The notes: generated by a model not told the origin, from the sequence alone. 64,000 bases of DNA from CAJPQU01 sp052170475 (GCA_052170475.1 JBQNAL010000001.1:62001-126000); one strand, 5' to 3'; shown: positions 1 through 7,470, numbered from the stretch's first letter. Translations and numbers: made by a program.

Positions 1-1
1 C

Positions 2-886
2 ACCTTGCGGGATATTCGCAATTCTTTGCGACAAAAGGGCTTCATTGAGTTTATCCCCGGGAAAAAGAGGAAGCCAACGCAATACAAGATTATCGATCTG
101 TCACAACGATCAGACGCAAGGCAACCTATTTTATGGTCAACCACTGACCATAAAACTGACCATAAAACTGACCATAAAACTGACCACATATATAAACATA
201 AAACTAAAAAACAAGAAACAGAAAAAGAAAAGAGAAAAGAAAAAGCCGTGGATTTTTCGCTGGATGGCTATACACAGAACCCGGACTTGATCGACGCCCT
301 CAAGGGGTTTATCGAGATGAGAAAGCAGGGGAAGTCTCCGCTCACAGAACGAGCCTTGGCCTTGGCTCTTTCTCAGCTTGACCGATTGGGGCGAAGCGAC
401 GAGGAGAAAATCGCCATCGTCAATCAGACGGTGATGAACGGGTGGAAGGGGTTCTATGCTCTAAAACAGGAGGTGAATCAACGTGGAGACACTGGAATCA
501 ATCGTCGAGCGGCTAAAGACGCGGATCGCTATGCCGATTTCCGAGAAGCCGACAAGCGTCAAGTCTATCCGTGGGAAGTACAATCTCAGCCCGGAAGCGC
601 TGGAACAGTATCAAGAGGCGATACTCCGAGTGGAGGAAGCGCAGGAGAAGTGCCGGAACTGCCGGGGGAGATGCTGGCAGGGGGGCAGCCTTCAAGGGGT
701 GATTCCTGTCCTGACGATTGCGGGGGATCGGGTGACGGAAGCCGTGGAAATCTGCAAGTGGGAGCGGCAGCGCCGGGAACAGGCACGAATCGATCGGCTT
801 ATTCGATCCGCCCGGGTGCCGATGGCTTACGAGCAGGACACCTTTCAGGACTACCGCCAGACGCCGGAAAATGCGGCAGCGGTTAA
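2..886 (+). CDS. Phage replication initiator, 5' partial, with out-of-frame tail
   Basis: The frame is open at the window edge, so the N-terminus is missing. The first visible residues (TLRDIRNSLRQKGFIEF) look like the recognition part of a winged-helix domain typical of phage replisome organizers. A Thr-Asp-His-Lys tandem repeat and a very Lys/Glu-rich linker follow, then a second folded segment (about residues 80-155) ending near GWKGFYALKQ, the place where DnaD-like replication proteins usually end. Beyond base 483 the frame overlaps the well-supported DnaC-like gene for 404 bases and becomes Gly/Ser-rich and low-complexity. The true protein therefore probably ends near 480 in relatives, and its stop may have been lost here. 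The role is inferred from domain order and from the helicase-loader neighbour. Confidence 0.6.
   Translation, partial: TLRDIRNSLRQKGFIEFIPGKKRKPTQYKIIDLSQRSDARQPILWSTTDHKTDHKTDHKTDHIYKHKTKKQETEKEKRKEKAVDFSLDGYTQNPDLIDALKGFIEMRKQGKSPLTERALALALSQLDRLGRSDEEKIAIVNQTVMNGWKGFYALKQEVNQRGDTGINRRAAKDADRYADFREADKRQVYPWEVQSQPGSAGTVSRGDTPSGGSAGEVPELPGEMLAGGQPSRGDSCPDDCGGSGDGSRGNLQVGAAAPGTGTNRSAYSIRPGADGLRAGHLSGLPPDAGKCGSG
131..250 (+). other. Candidate phage replication origin inside the initiator gene
   Basis: A perfect 9-base inverted repeat, ttatggtca (131-139) and tgaccataa (145-153), merges into 3.6 copies of the 12-mer actgaccataaa. About 60 bases that are almost purely A-rich on this strand follow. 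Iterons beside an easily melted A/T tract inside the initiator gene is the layout known for lambda oriL in gene O and for several Gram-positive phages. Function is inferred from that layout. Confidence 0.55.
143..186 (+). repeat. Four 12-base iterons (last one partial)
   Basis: Copies of actgaccataaa start at 143, 155 and 167, and a partial copy ends at 186. The unit is a multiple of three, so copy number can change without breaking the frame. In protein it reads as a repeated Thr-Asp-His-Lys block. Confidence 0.85.
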
Positions 887-1388
887 GGCGGCACGCTGGA
901 TTATTGGCGATGACAGCGGGCAGGGTCTCTTTCTCTACGGCCCTCGGGGGACGGGAAAGACGAAGTTGGCGGCTATTATCACGAACGAACGACTGCGGCA
1001 GGGAAAGCCGGTGCTGTTTTCCTCTGTGCCTGACCTCTTGGGCGACATTCGGGCATCGTTTCATCGCGGCGACACGGAAGAAGTGCTGCAATCGGTCAAA
1101 GAGGCGCCTTTCTTGGTTTTGGACGATTTAGGCGCTGAACGCATGACGGAATGGGTCGGAGAGCAGCTCTTTGCCATCGTGAATTATCGCTATAACGAGC
1201 GATTGTCTACGGTGGTTACCAGTAACTTCGCCCCGGATGAGATTATCGAGCGGATGGCGACGGTAGATCGGGACGGCCGCGTCATAGACGACATGCAGGG
1301 GCAGCGTATCATGAGCCGGATTTACGGCATGTGTACACGGGTATTCTTAGGCGGTGAAGATCGGCGTATGGGAGGCGTAGCAGGATGA
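483..1388 (+). CDS. dnaC: DnaC/DnaI-like helicase loader ATPase
   Basis: This 301-residue AAA+ ATPase would deliver the host replicative helicase to the phage origin. The N-terminal third holds four cysteines (KCRNCRGRCW, with C187-type spacing lost downstream), a possible metal knuckle of the kind seen in DnaI-like loaders. The ATPase core has Walker A GPRGTGKTK (about residue 153), Walker B LVLDDLGAE (about residue 212) and a sensor region around VVTSNF. The GTG start at 483 is supported by an aggaggtg ribosome site just upstream. The gene lies within the end of the initiator frame and its last four bases overlap the RusA-like gene, so the three form one replication block. Confidence 0.88.
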   Translation: METLESIVERLKTRIAMPISEKPTSVKSIRGKYNLSPEALEQYQEAILRVEEAQEKCRNCRGRCWQGGSLQGVIPVLTIAGDRVTEAVEICKWERQRREQARIDRLIRSARVPMAYEQDTFQDYRQTPENAAAVKAARWIIGDDSGQGLFLYGPRGTGKTKLAAIITNERLRQGKPVLFSSVPDLLGDIRASFHRGDTEEVLQSVKEAPFLVLDDLGAERMTEWVGEQLFAIVNYRYNERLSTVVTSNFAPDEIIERMATVDRDGRVIDDMQGQRIMSRIYGMCTRVFLGGEDRRMGGVAG

Positions 1389-1747
1389 AGCCGTTTAGCT
1401 TTATTATTCCCGGGCAGCCAGCGACGAAGAAAAACAGTGCAGTCGTTGTGCGAAGTCACGCGTGCCTCTTGCCAAGTGCAGCCTATCGCAAGTATGAGCG
1501 GCACTGCCGGGAGGTGCTGATAACGCTGGGGAAGCTGCCGCATTACACGCTGCCGGTAAAGATGACGTGTCGGTATTATCTCAAGGATCGTGCGCATTGG
1601 CCGGACTTGGTTGGGCTTATGCAAGCCACGGCGGACATCATCAGCGATGAGCGGCGAAAGATTGGCGGACGGATGGTGACGACGCGGGAGCGGCTACAAG
1701 AGCGGGTGAACGAGAAGAACCGTAAGCGCGGGTATCACGACGAATAA
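1385..1747 (+). CDS. rusA: RusA-like Holliday junction resolvase, altered C-terminus
   Basis: This 120-residue protein begins with the family pattern SFIIPGQPATKKNS and carries the HWPDLVGLMQATADII segment, which supplies two of the acidic residues used by RusA for metal-dependent cleavage of Holliday junctions. The segment after ADIISDE does not match the usual ending, in which an Asp-Trp-Asp-Gly type motif precedes the last strand. The DNA around 1650-1700 looks like a family 3' end with small insertions, so the third catalytic acid may be lost. ATGA overlap with dnaC indicates coupling. Activity is uncertain. Confidence 0.7.
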   Translation: MKPFSFIIPGQPATKKNSAVVVRSHACLLPSAAYRKYERHCREVLITLGKLPHYTLPVKMTCRYYLKDRAHWPDLVGLMQATADIISDERRKIGGRMVTTRERLQERVNEKNRKRGYHDE

Positions 1748-1790
1748 GCGGGAACAGGGCAGTGACGGAGAATAATAAGGGGGATATAGC

Positions 1791-2279
1791 GTGGATCACG
1801 GCGACTACATCAAAGAGACGAAGCGAATATTGCGGAACTATAGCAAGATGAAGGTCGCCGTGGTCACTCTGTCTGAAGAAATCGAGGCGTTAGAGACAGA
1901 GCTGCGGGGCGAATCTGTCGCAATCGCGCGGTACGGTGATGAGCCGCAAGGCGGAACGTCGGAACTGAACGCGACCGAAGCGGCTGCGAATCGTCGGATA
2001 AAGACGGAGGAACGCTTGGCAATGCTCAGACAACGCAAAGACGAGATCGAGCGGACGCTGCGTGCCGTTAATCGGGCGTTGGAGTGCCTGAGCGATGAGG
2101 ATGAGAGGCTTGTCCGTGGGCGGTATATTGACGGCTATGCTTGGTGGAAAGTAGCGCAGGAACTATGTTATACAGAAAAGTGGGTGCGGGACAAAGGCTG
2201 CAAGGTGCTTGACGAGGTGGCGATGATGGTGTTCGGGGTGTATGAGCGTCCGGCGCAGATTAAACTTGGGATATTTTGA
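1791..2279 (+). CDS. ArpU/RinA-like phage transcription regulator
   Basis: A 162-residue protein with a charged, helical N-terminal two thirds that probably forms a coiled coil, followed by a sigma-region-4-like helix-turn-helix (LSDEDERLVRGRYIDGYAWWKVAQEL, split here as two helices around GYAWW). This is the architecture of ArpU and RinA proteins that switch on packaging and structural genes in phages of Firmicutes. The GTG start has an aaggggg ribosome site nine bases upstream. The position, between replication genes and the terminase block, fits a late activator. The assignment rests on architecture and context. Confidence 0.65.
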   Translation: MDHGDYIKETKRILRNYSKMKVAVVTLSEEIEALETELRGESVAIARYGDEPQGGTSELNATEAAANRRIKTEERLAMLRQRKDEIERTLRAVNRALECLSDEDERLVRGRYIDGYAWWKVAQELCYTEKWVRDKGCKVLDEVAMMVFGVYERPAQIKLGIF

Positions 2280-2460
2280 AAAAAATGATAGTTTACTTGC
2301 GTTTTTTGTGTAGAATTGTCAGTTTACTTTCAAAGGGAGATATGAAAGTGAGTTGTGTTAGTGATTGCAATGGTAACTGTGGATAACTCAAACGGCGTTT
2401 TAGCATACATTTTAACGGGCATTTTGTTCCGTTTTTGTTCCGCTTTTTTTGTAGAAACCG

Positions 2461-2469
2461 TGGTATGAT
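2461..2469 (+). promoter_or_regulatory. Extended -10 promoter candidate for the late operon
   Basis: The sequence tggtatgat matches an extended -10 (TGN followed by TATGAT). No good -35 sits 17 bases upstream, as expected for an extended -10 or an activator-dependent promoter. It lies in the 293-base gene-free stretch 2280-2572 after the ArpU-like gene. That stretch also holds two direct copies of agtttactt (2290-2298 and 2321-2329). Confidence 0.45.
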
Positions 2470-2483
2470 AGTATCGTGAAAAA

Positions 2484-2559
2484 TTGCATACGGGGACAGG
2501 GGCAAGCTGAGGCGACGCCCCGGAGGACACTGCTGCGGCGGTGTCCTTTTTGTATGCAA
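2484..2559 (+). ncRNA. Three-stem RNA element with terminator-like inner hairpin
   Basis: An outer 8-base stem pairs ttgcatac (2484-2491) with gtatgcaa (2552-2559). It encloses two hairpins: ggggc/gcccc (2499-2503 with 2517-2521) and ggacac/gtgtcc (2525-2530 with 2541-2546). The second is followed by five T residues like a terminator. The whole can fold as a three-way junction starting a few bases after the extended -10, and the methyltransferase ribosome site begins at its 3' edge. Confidence 0.5.
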
Positions 2560-2572
2560 GGGGGGATGGACG

Positions 2573-3652
2573 TTGAACGACGATATAAAGCTCCTTAACG
2601 GGGACTGCTTTGAGCTGATGAAGGATGTTCCCGATGGGAGCGTGGATATGATCCTCACCGACCCGCCGTATAACATCAGAGTGAAAACAAAGGTGAACGG
2701 CAGGGAAAAGACGAACACATGGGACTGTATACCCGACTATCCCGTATATATGCGGAATTTTTTTGAGCAATCCGCGCGTGTGCTGAAGGACAACGGTGTG
2801 CTCTATGTCTGGCACAATGACATGACGCAGATCGCCGAAATTCTCCATGACGTGAAGAAGGGCGGGCAGTTCAGCTTTGTTAGTTTCTGCATTTGGGACA
2901 AAGGGGAATCCTATCGCCCCAGGTCATGGCTGAACAGTCGCCCTGGGGCGTTGCGCTCGTGGTTTAATCGCTGTGAATACTGCCTGCATTTCTTTAAGAC
3001 GGAAAAAGATGGATGGGCATCCGCTACGGGGATGAATCGGATCAACAGTAATCCAAATTGCTACCGCCCATTAAAAGAATGGTATAACGCTGAGAAGGAA
3101 CGCCTTGGGCTGGCGGATGCGGATATAAGGGCCGCCTACACCAAGGCGACGGGTAGGAAACCTCATATGTTGAGCCATTATTTTCGGGACTCTCAATTCG
3201 GGCTGCCGACGCGCGAGGTATGGGAGAGGGTATATCGCCCGCTCGGATTTGGCAAAGAGTACGAGAGGCTACGGCAGGAGTACGAGGGGCTGCGGCAGGA
3301 GTACGAGGGGCTGCGGCAGGAGTACGAGGGGCTACGGCATACGCACATAAATGACGCGGCGCATTGCAATGTGTGGCAGAGAAGCGCAATCCCGTCTGCG
3401 AATCGTTTTCACACTTGCGAGAAGCCTGTTGATATTCTCTCACGTATTGTCCGCGTGAGTTCACGGGAGGGTGATGTTGTTCTTGACCCATTCATGGGCA
3501 GCGGTTCGACGGGAGTTGCCTGCGTGCAGGAGGGCCGCAGATTCATCGGGGTCGAGCGCGAGGATAAGTATTTTGAGATTGCAAAGAGGCGGATCGAGGA
3601 AGCGCGGGAAAAGGGATTCACGGGAGATCCGATCCTTAGGCGGATTAACTGA
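2573..3652 (+). CDS. Phage N4/N6 DNA methyltransferase with heptad-repeat insert
   Basis: A 359-residue adenine or cytosine amino-methyltransferase. The catalytic DPPY motif (about residue 31) comes before the AdoMet-binding FMGSGST motif (about residue 303), the beta-class order. A TRD-like middle section is followed by four copies of a 7-residue EYEGLRQ unit (about residues 229-256) that probably forms a coiled coil. The TTG start at 2573 has a strong aaggggggat ribosome site. The gene precedes the terminase genes and likely modifies phage DNA against restriction or marks it for packaging; the recognition site cannot be read from sequence. Confidence 0.88.
   Translation: MNDDIKLLNGDCFELMKDVPDGSVDMILTDPPYNIRVKTKVNGREKTNTWDCIPDYPVYMRNFFEQSARVLKDNGVLYVWHNDMTQIAEILHDVKKGGQFSFVSFCIWDKGESYRPRSWLNSRPGALRSWFNRCEYCLHFFKTEKDGWASATGMNRINSNPNCYRPLKEWYNAEKERLGLADADIRAAYTKATGRKPHMLSHYFRDSQFGLPTREVWERVYRPLGFGKEYERLRQEYEGLRQEYEGLRQEYEGLRHTHINDAAHCNVWQRSAIPSANRFHTCEKPVDILSRIVRVSSREGDVVLDPFMGSGSTGVACVQEGRRFIGVEREDKYFEIAKRRIEEAREKGFTGDPILRRIN
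3257..3340 (+). repeat. Four 21-base tandem repeats in the methyltransferase gene
   Basis: Four consecutive 21-base units starting gagtacgag occupy 3257-3277, 3278-3298, 3299-3319 and 3320-3340, the middle two being identical. Each unit encodes seven residues, one coiled-coil heptad, so slippage would lengthen or shorten a helix by whole heptads without a frameshift. Confidence 0.9.
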
Positions 3653-3689
3653 GTAACGGATCGCATAAGGGAGGTGGTGAGCATGTAGC

Positions 3690-4157
3690 ATGGCGAACGA
3701 GAAAAATTTAGTTCCTGTCAACAAACGAAGCCCGAGCGAAGTCCGAGAAAACGGGAAAAAAGGCGGGATCGCCAGTGGCAAGGCACGGCGGCAGAAAAAG
3801 GCGCTTCGGGTCGCACTGAAAGAGGCGGTCGCCATGAAGCTAAAAGATCTGCCGCCGGATTTACAGCGCGGCATCATGAAAGCGGCGAAGCTCAAAGACC
3901 GGGAGCTATCCGTTAGCGACGCAATCTTGGGCGGTATCATCCGTACCGCGTGCGGAGGGGATAGCCGGATGATGAAGCTATTATTGGACACCATCGGCGA
4001 AAGTGCGGACGCGCGGATGAAGGAGCGCGAGATGAAGCTGAAAGAAAAGGCGGTGGCTGCGGCGGAGAAGGGGAATAGCGGACTAACAGAGGGGCTATCA
4101 CCTATGCTTCAGCTTATTCAATCGCTGGATGTGGCACGCAGCCAGAGGGACGAATAA
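3690..4157 (+). CDS. Terminase small subunit-like protein
   Basis: A 155-residue basic protein whose start holds a KRSPSEVRENGKKGGIASG segment, a pattern common in small proteins directly upstream of phage large terminases. The rest is helical and charged, fitting a DNA-recognition and oligomerisation role. The last base of its stop codon is the first base of the large terminase start (4157), which supports a packaging partner. The ribosome site aagggaggtgg lies further upstream than usual, with an intervening atgtag. The identification is mostly contextual. Confidence 0.65.
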   Translation: MANEKNLVPVNKRSPSEVRENGKKGGIASGKARRQKKALRVALKEAVAMKLKDLPPDLQRGIMKAAKLKDRELSVSDAILGGIIRTACGGDSRMMKLLLDTIGESADARMKEREMKLKEKAVAAAEKGNSGLTEGLSPMLQLIQSLDVARSQRDE

Positions 4158-5407
4158 TGGAATTTAAGGACTGGGGCAAAAAAGCACTGGACTTCATCGA
4201 TACGCCAATAGAAGAAGCCGCCTTTATCAACATCCTCGAGGGCAGCGTCCGTAGCGGGAAGACCGTCGCCATGATTCCCAAATGGATCCAGTACATCACG
4301 GCGGGGCCTCCGGGGCTTCTCCTCATGACCGGGGTATCGAAAGATACGATATACGATAACGTGTTGGACGACCTCTTCGACACCATCGGTGAGGAGCACT
4401 ACCATTACAACCGAAATACCGGGGACATCATCGTTACTTGGCGCGATGAAACAGGCGAACGCACGCGGCGCATTAAGGTCATCGGCGCGAAGGACGAAGG
4501 GTCAGAAAAGTTCCTGCGTGGTAAGACCTTGGCCGGGGCTTACTGTGACGAGCTGACGCTTATGCCGGAGCGGTTCTTTAAACAGCTCCTCAATCGGCTT
4601 AGCATTCCGGGGGCGAAGCTCTACGCCATGACCAACCCCGATTCCCCGCTTCACTATCTCTACAAAGAGTTCATCACCGACGAACGGAAGCTTTCCAGCG
4701 GTTTAATGCGCGTCGTGCATTTCGAGTTAGACGACAATCCGAACTTAGATGAGACATACAAAGAAAACATCCGAGGATCTTATTCGGGGATGTGGTTCAA
4801 GCGGATGATTCTTGGCCTTTGGGTATTGGCCGAGGGCATCATCTACGACATGTTCAGTGACGACCTGCTTTTTGACGATGCAGAGTTTACGAACACCCTG
4901 AAAAGTGCCTGCCGCCGCTATATCGCGTGCGACTACGGCACAAAGAACCCGATGGTATTTCTCGACATCTACGATGACGGCGATACCATCTGGATCCCGG
5001 ATATGTACTACTGGGACAGCCGTAAGGAGCAGCGGCAGAAGACGGATGCGCAGTACGCGGACGACCTCGAAAAAATGGTCGGCGAAGAGTACCCGGATTT
5101 CATCGTCATTGATCCTTCGGCGGCGAGCTTCAAAGCGGAGTGCCAAGGACGGGGCTTTCGGGTAAAGGACGCAGATAACAGCGTCAACGACGGCATCCGC
5201 ATTGTGGCAAAGCTCTTGACGAAGAAGAAAATCCGCATCCATCGAAGGAATTGCCAGCCGATGATCGACGAGTTCCAGAGTTACGTCTGGGACGAGAAAG
5301 CGGCGCGGGCAGGGAAGGAGCAGCCGGTAAAGAGTAGTGACCACGCCATGGACGCCCTACGCTATTATTGCAAGACCATGCTGCCAAAATGGAGGATGAG
5401 AGAATGA
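4157..5407 (+). CDS. terL: Terminase large subunit
   Basis: A 416-residue packaging motor of the PBSX/XtmB kind. The ATPase half has a Walker A-like GSVRSGKT motif (about residue 30) and an acidic Walker B-like AYCDELT (about residue 129). The C-terminal nuclease half has the first catalytic Asp in ACDYGTKNP (about residue 253), a second in VIDPSAASF (about residue 317), and a late Asp in SSDHAMDALRY near the end. It would cut concatemers and pump DNA through the portal. Its ATGA overlap with the portal start is typical of a packaging operon. Confidence 0.92.
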   Translation: MEFKDWGKKALDFIDTPIEEAAFINILEGSVRSGKTVAMIPKWIQYITAGPPGLLLMTGVSKDTIYDNVLDDLFDTIGEEHYHYNRNTGDIIVTWRDETGERTRRIKVIGAKDEGSEKFLRGKTLAGAYCDELTLMPERFFKQLLNRLSIPGAKLYAMTNPDSPLHYLYKEFITDERKLSSGLMRVVHFELDDNPNLDETYKENIRGSYSGMWFKRMILGLWVLAEGIIYDMFSDDLLFDDAEFTNTLKSACRRYIACDYGTKNPMVFLDIYDDGDTIWIPDMYYWDSRKEQRQKTDAQYADDLEKMVGEEYPDFIVIDPSAASFKAECQGRGFRVKDADNSVNDGIRIVAKLLTKKKIRIHRRNCQPMIDEFQSYVWDEKAARAGKEQPVKSSDHAMDALRYYCKTMLPKWRMRE

Positions 5408-6195
5408 GCAAGAAGAACAAGACCGCCGCACGGCAGCGGAGAACGAATGATTCGTTTCAAAACGCGATGACGCGCTCCGGCGTCTTTATGCCGAACCCCT
5501 TGGAGGCGACGGCGTATCCTCTGACGCGCATGACCCGGGATTGGCAGACAATCAATGCGCTCTATCGCTCTCATTGGATTGTTCGGCGCATCATCGACAT
5601 CATCCCGGAGGATATGACGAAGAACGGCTATCATATTCTTTCACAGCTCCCTCCCGATAAAATCAAGAAAATCGTTCGCTGTGACCGCACGACCCATACG
5701 ACACAGCGCATACTTGAAGGCCTTAGCTGGGGGCGTCTTTACGGCGGCGCGGGGGCGCTGATCATGATTGAGGGGGACGAAAACTGTCTTGATCAGCCTC
5801 TAAATTATGACCGCATTATGCCGGGCGCTTACAAGGGGCTGCTCGTTCTCGACCGTTGGTCTGGGGTTACGCCCGACGCTCGCCTTGTGGAGGACGTTTC
5901 GGATCCCGAGTTTGGGCTTCCGGCCTCCTACACAATTTCCAGCGATGATCTATCCGTTGGCGTTCGTGTTCACCACAGCCGCCTGATTCGTTTCATGGGG
6001 CGACCGCTCCCGTACCTTGAGAAGTTGGCAGAAAACTACTGGGGCGCGTCGGAGGTGGAACATATCTTTGACGAACTTAGGAAACGCGACAATGTGAGCT
6101 GGAATATCGCCATGCTGACCTTCATGGCGAATTTGCGCGTGATGAAGATGGAAGGGATTAGTCAAATACTGGCCACTGGCAACGAAAAGGCGTAG
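5404..6195 (+). CDS. Portal protein, N-terminal part ending at an in-frame TAG
   Basis: This is the N-terminal 263 residues of a DUF1073-type portal, the dodecameric head vertex through which DNA enters. Evidence includes WIVRRIIDIIPEDMTKNGY and the GRLYGGAGALIMI segment of that family, plus its place right after the large terminase. The ATG at 5404 has a ggagg site and overlaps the terminase stop. The frame ends at TAG (6193-6195) after GNEKA, but the same frame continues at once with MDLYNTIQGM. In relatives a Gln (CAG) is expected at this point, so a single C-to-T change explains the break. The portal is thus split unless suppressed or reinitiated. Confidence 0.85.
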   Translation: MSKKNKTAARQRRTNDSFQNAMTRSGVFMPNPLEATAYPLTRMTRDWQTINALYRSHWIVRRIIDIIPEDMTKNGYHILSQLPPDKIKKIVRCDRTTHTTQRILEGLSWGRLYGGAGALIMIEGDENCLDQPLNYDRIMPGAYKGLLVLDRWSGVTPDARLVEDVSDPEFGLPASYTISSDDLSVGVRVHHSRLIRFMGRPLPYLEKLAENYWGASEVEHIFDELRKRDNVSWNIAMLTFMANLRVMKMEGISQILATGNEKA

Positions 6196-7101
6196 ATGGA
6201 TCTCTACAACACCATCCAAGGCATGAACGCCATGATGAACAATAACAGCCTTCAAATTTTAGGCGAGAAAGACAGCTATGAAACCCATCAGTACACGTTC
6301 GGCGGGATTGGGGAAACTTACGACCGCTTTATGATGGACGTTGCCGGGGCGGCGGAAATCCCCGTGACAAAGTTATTCGGGCGCAGTCCGGCGGGCATGA
6401 ACGCCACCGGGGAAAGCGATATGCAGAACTACTATGACACCATCGAAGTGAAGCAGGAGGCGGAGCTTCGCCCGGTGTACGATAAGATTCTGCCGATCAT
6501 GTTCATCTCTGCGCTCGGCGGCATCCCCGATGACTGGGACTACGAGTTCAACCCCATCCGCCGCCCGCGTGACGATGAGATGGTAGACCTTGCGTCGAAG
6601 AATACGGATAGTGTCACCAAGGCGTTTCAGGCGGGCATGGTGAGCCAGAGAACAGCGCTCAAGGAGCTGCGCCAACAGTCCGAAATGACGGGGATGTGGT
6701 CGAACATTACGGATGAGGACATCGAGAAGGCCGACGATTCGGTCATGCAGCCCGATGAGGGCATGGGTGAGCTGCTGGGCGGCGTGTTCGGCGGCGGGGA
6801 GGAAACACCGCCGCAACGGACGAGTGACGCAAAGTGGGACGAGAGCCAGCACCCGAGACAACCTGACGGAAGGTTCGGTACGGGCGGAGAAAAGAAGGGG
6901 TTTGACCGCAAGAAAAAGCGCCGAGAGGTTAAGCTGTCGAAAAGCGAATACGCTCGCGTAGTGAGTGCATTGAATACCGATCTGACAAAGGAAGAACGTG
7001 AGAAGAAAATCCTCCAAAGGGCGATAGGGAATTACAATTACATCGTTGAAAATAATGGATTTGACAACTACCGTATTATTGCTAAAATAAGGTTAGACTA
7101 A
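6196..7101 (+). CDS. Portal protein, C-terminal part fused to a T (toxin-like) domain
   Basis: In frame with the upstream piece; the ATG at 6196 abuts the TAG, so termination-reinitiation is possible though the ribosome site is weak. Residues 1-180 are the portal stem and crown region, including MMDVAGAAEIPVTKLFGRSP, hallmark of DUF1073 portals. A Gly/Pro linker and DAKWDESQHPRQPDGRFG (about 211-228) follow. That HPR-DG-F linker recurs before effector domains on phage head proteins. Residues 246-301 are the T domain, starting LSKSEYARV and ending ENNGFDNYRIIAKIRLD, with close copies at 8382 and 17694. T is inferred to be a toxin because each copy is followed by a small I gene. Confidence 0.75.
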   Translation: MDLYNTIQGMNAMMNNNSLQILGEKDSYETHQYTFGGIGETYDRFMMDVAGAAEIPVTKLFGRSPAGMNATGESDMQNYYDTIEVKQEAELRPVYDKILPIMFISALGGIPDDWDYEFNPIRRPRDDEMVDLASKNTDSVTKAFQAGMVSQRTALKELRQQSEMTGMWSNITDEDIEKADDSVMQPDEGMGELLGGVFGGGEETPPQRTSDAKWDESQHPRQPDGRFGTGGEKKGFDRKKKRREVKLSKSEYARVVSALNTDLTKEEREKKILQRAIGNYNYIVENNGFDNYRIIAKIRLD

Positions 7102-7120
7102 GATTTTCGGAGGTGTTTTT

Positions 7121-7342
7121 ATGATTCCAGAAATGGAAGTCACCGGAACAGAAAAGAGGCTTGTGCAAATGCTCCGTGAGATATGGGACAACGATCACTT
7201 TGTCATAGGGGTGCGTGCATGCCTCAAAACTGATGAGGAGCGCGAGGAGGTCATACAGGCTTACCACGATGGCGTTCTTCTTGATAGTGATGACGTTTCT
7301 CTGTTCGCGTTGGATATTCATAACGACCGCGAAAGCGCTTGA
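7121..7342 (+). CDS. Small acidic protein I1, putative immunity protein for the portal T domain
   Basis: A 73-residue acidic protein without a recognised family. It shares the core WDxxDFxxGxRxCLKTDEER and the ending IHxDRE with three other proteins in this prophage (8766, 18079, 18441). It lies 19 bases after the T domain of the portal and is preceded by gattttcggagg, a 12-base leader and ribosome site conserved before all four copies. Constant pairing with T and small acidic character suggest an immunity protein; binding to T is not shown. Confidence 0.55.
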   Translation: MIPEMEVTGTEKRLVQMLREIWDNDHFVIGVRACLKTDEEREEVIQAYHDGVLLDSDDVSLFALDIHNDRESA

Positions 7343-7344
7343 GC

Positions 7345-7470
7345 ATGGTGGAAAAGATTAAATGCCCTGTGTGCGGGAAATACGAGTTCGAGGAGCGCGA
7401 CGACTTCGACATCTGTGATGTTTGTAACTGGTCAAACGACGACTACCAGAGGAGAGAACGTGGACGCTAA
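7345..7470 (+). pseudogene. Truncated CPCC zinc-knuckle protein
   Basis: A 41-residue reading frame begins VEKIKCPVCGKYEFEE, nearly the same start as the intact gene at 8063. It keeps both CxxC pairs but loses the DYPGGANRMSLNEA part after DDYQ, running out in Arg-rich sequence that overlaps the next gene. It looks like a family member cut off by recombination. Confidence 0.6.

Noticed and set aside
143..186. CRISPR-like short repeats
   Set aside because: The repeats are contiguous 12-mers with no spacers; no cas genes in the window.
3042..3491. Minus-strand ORF opposite the methyltransferase repeat
   Set aside because: Its Pro/Ala repeats are simply the complement of the 21-base repeats; no ribosome site or conserved pattern.
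5404..7101. Stop-codon reassignment (TAG read as sense) in the phage
   Set aside because: Other prophage genes in the window end properly at TAG (for example at 8049, 20625 and 31239), so a general recoding is unlikely.
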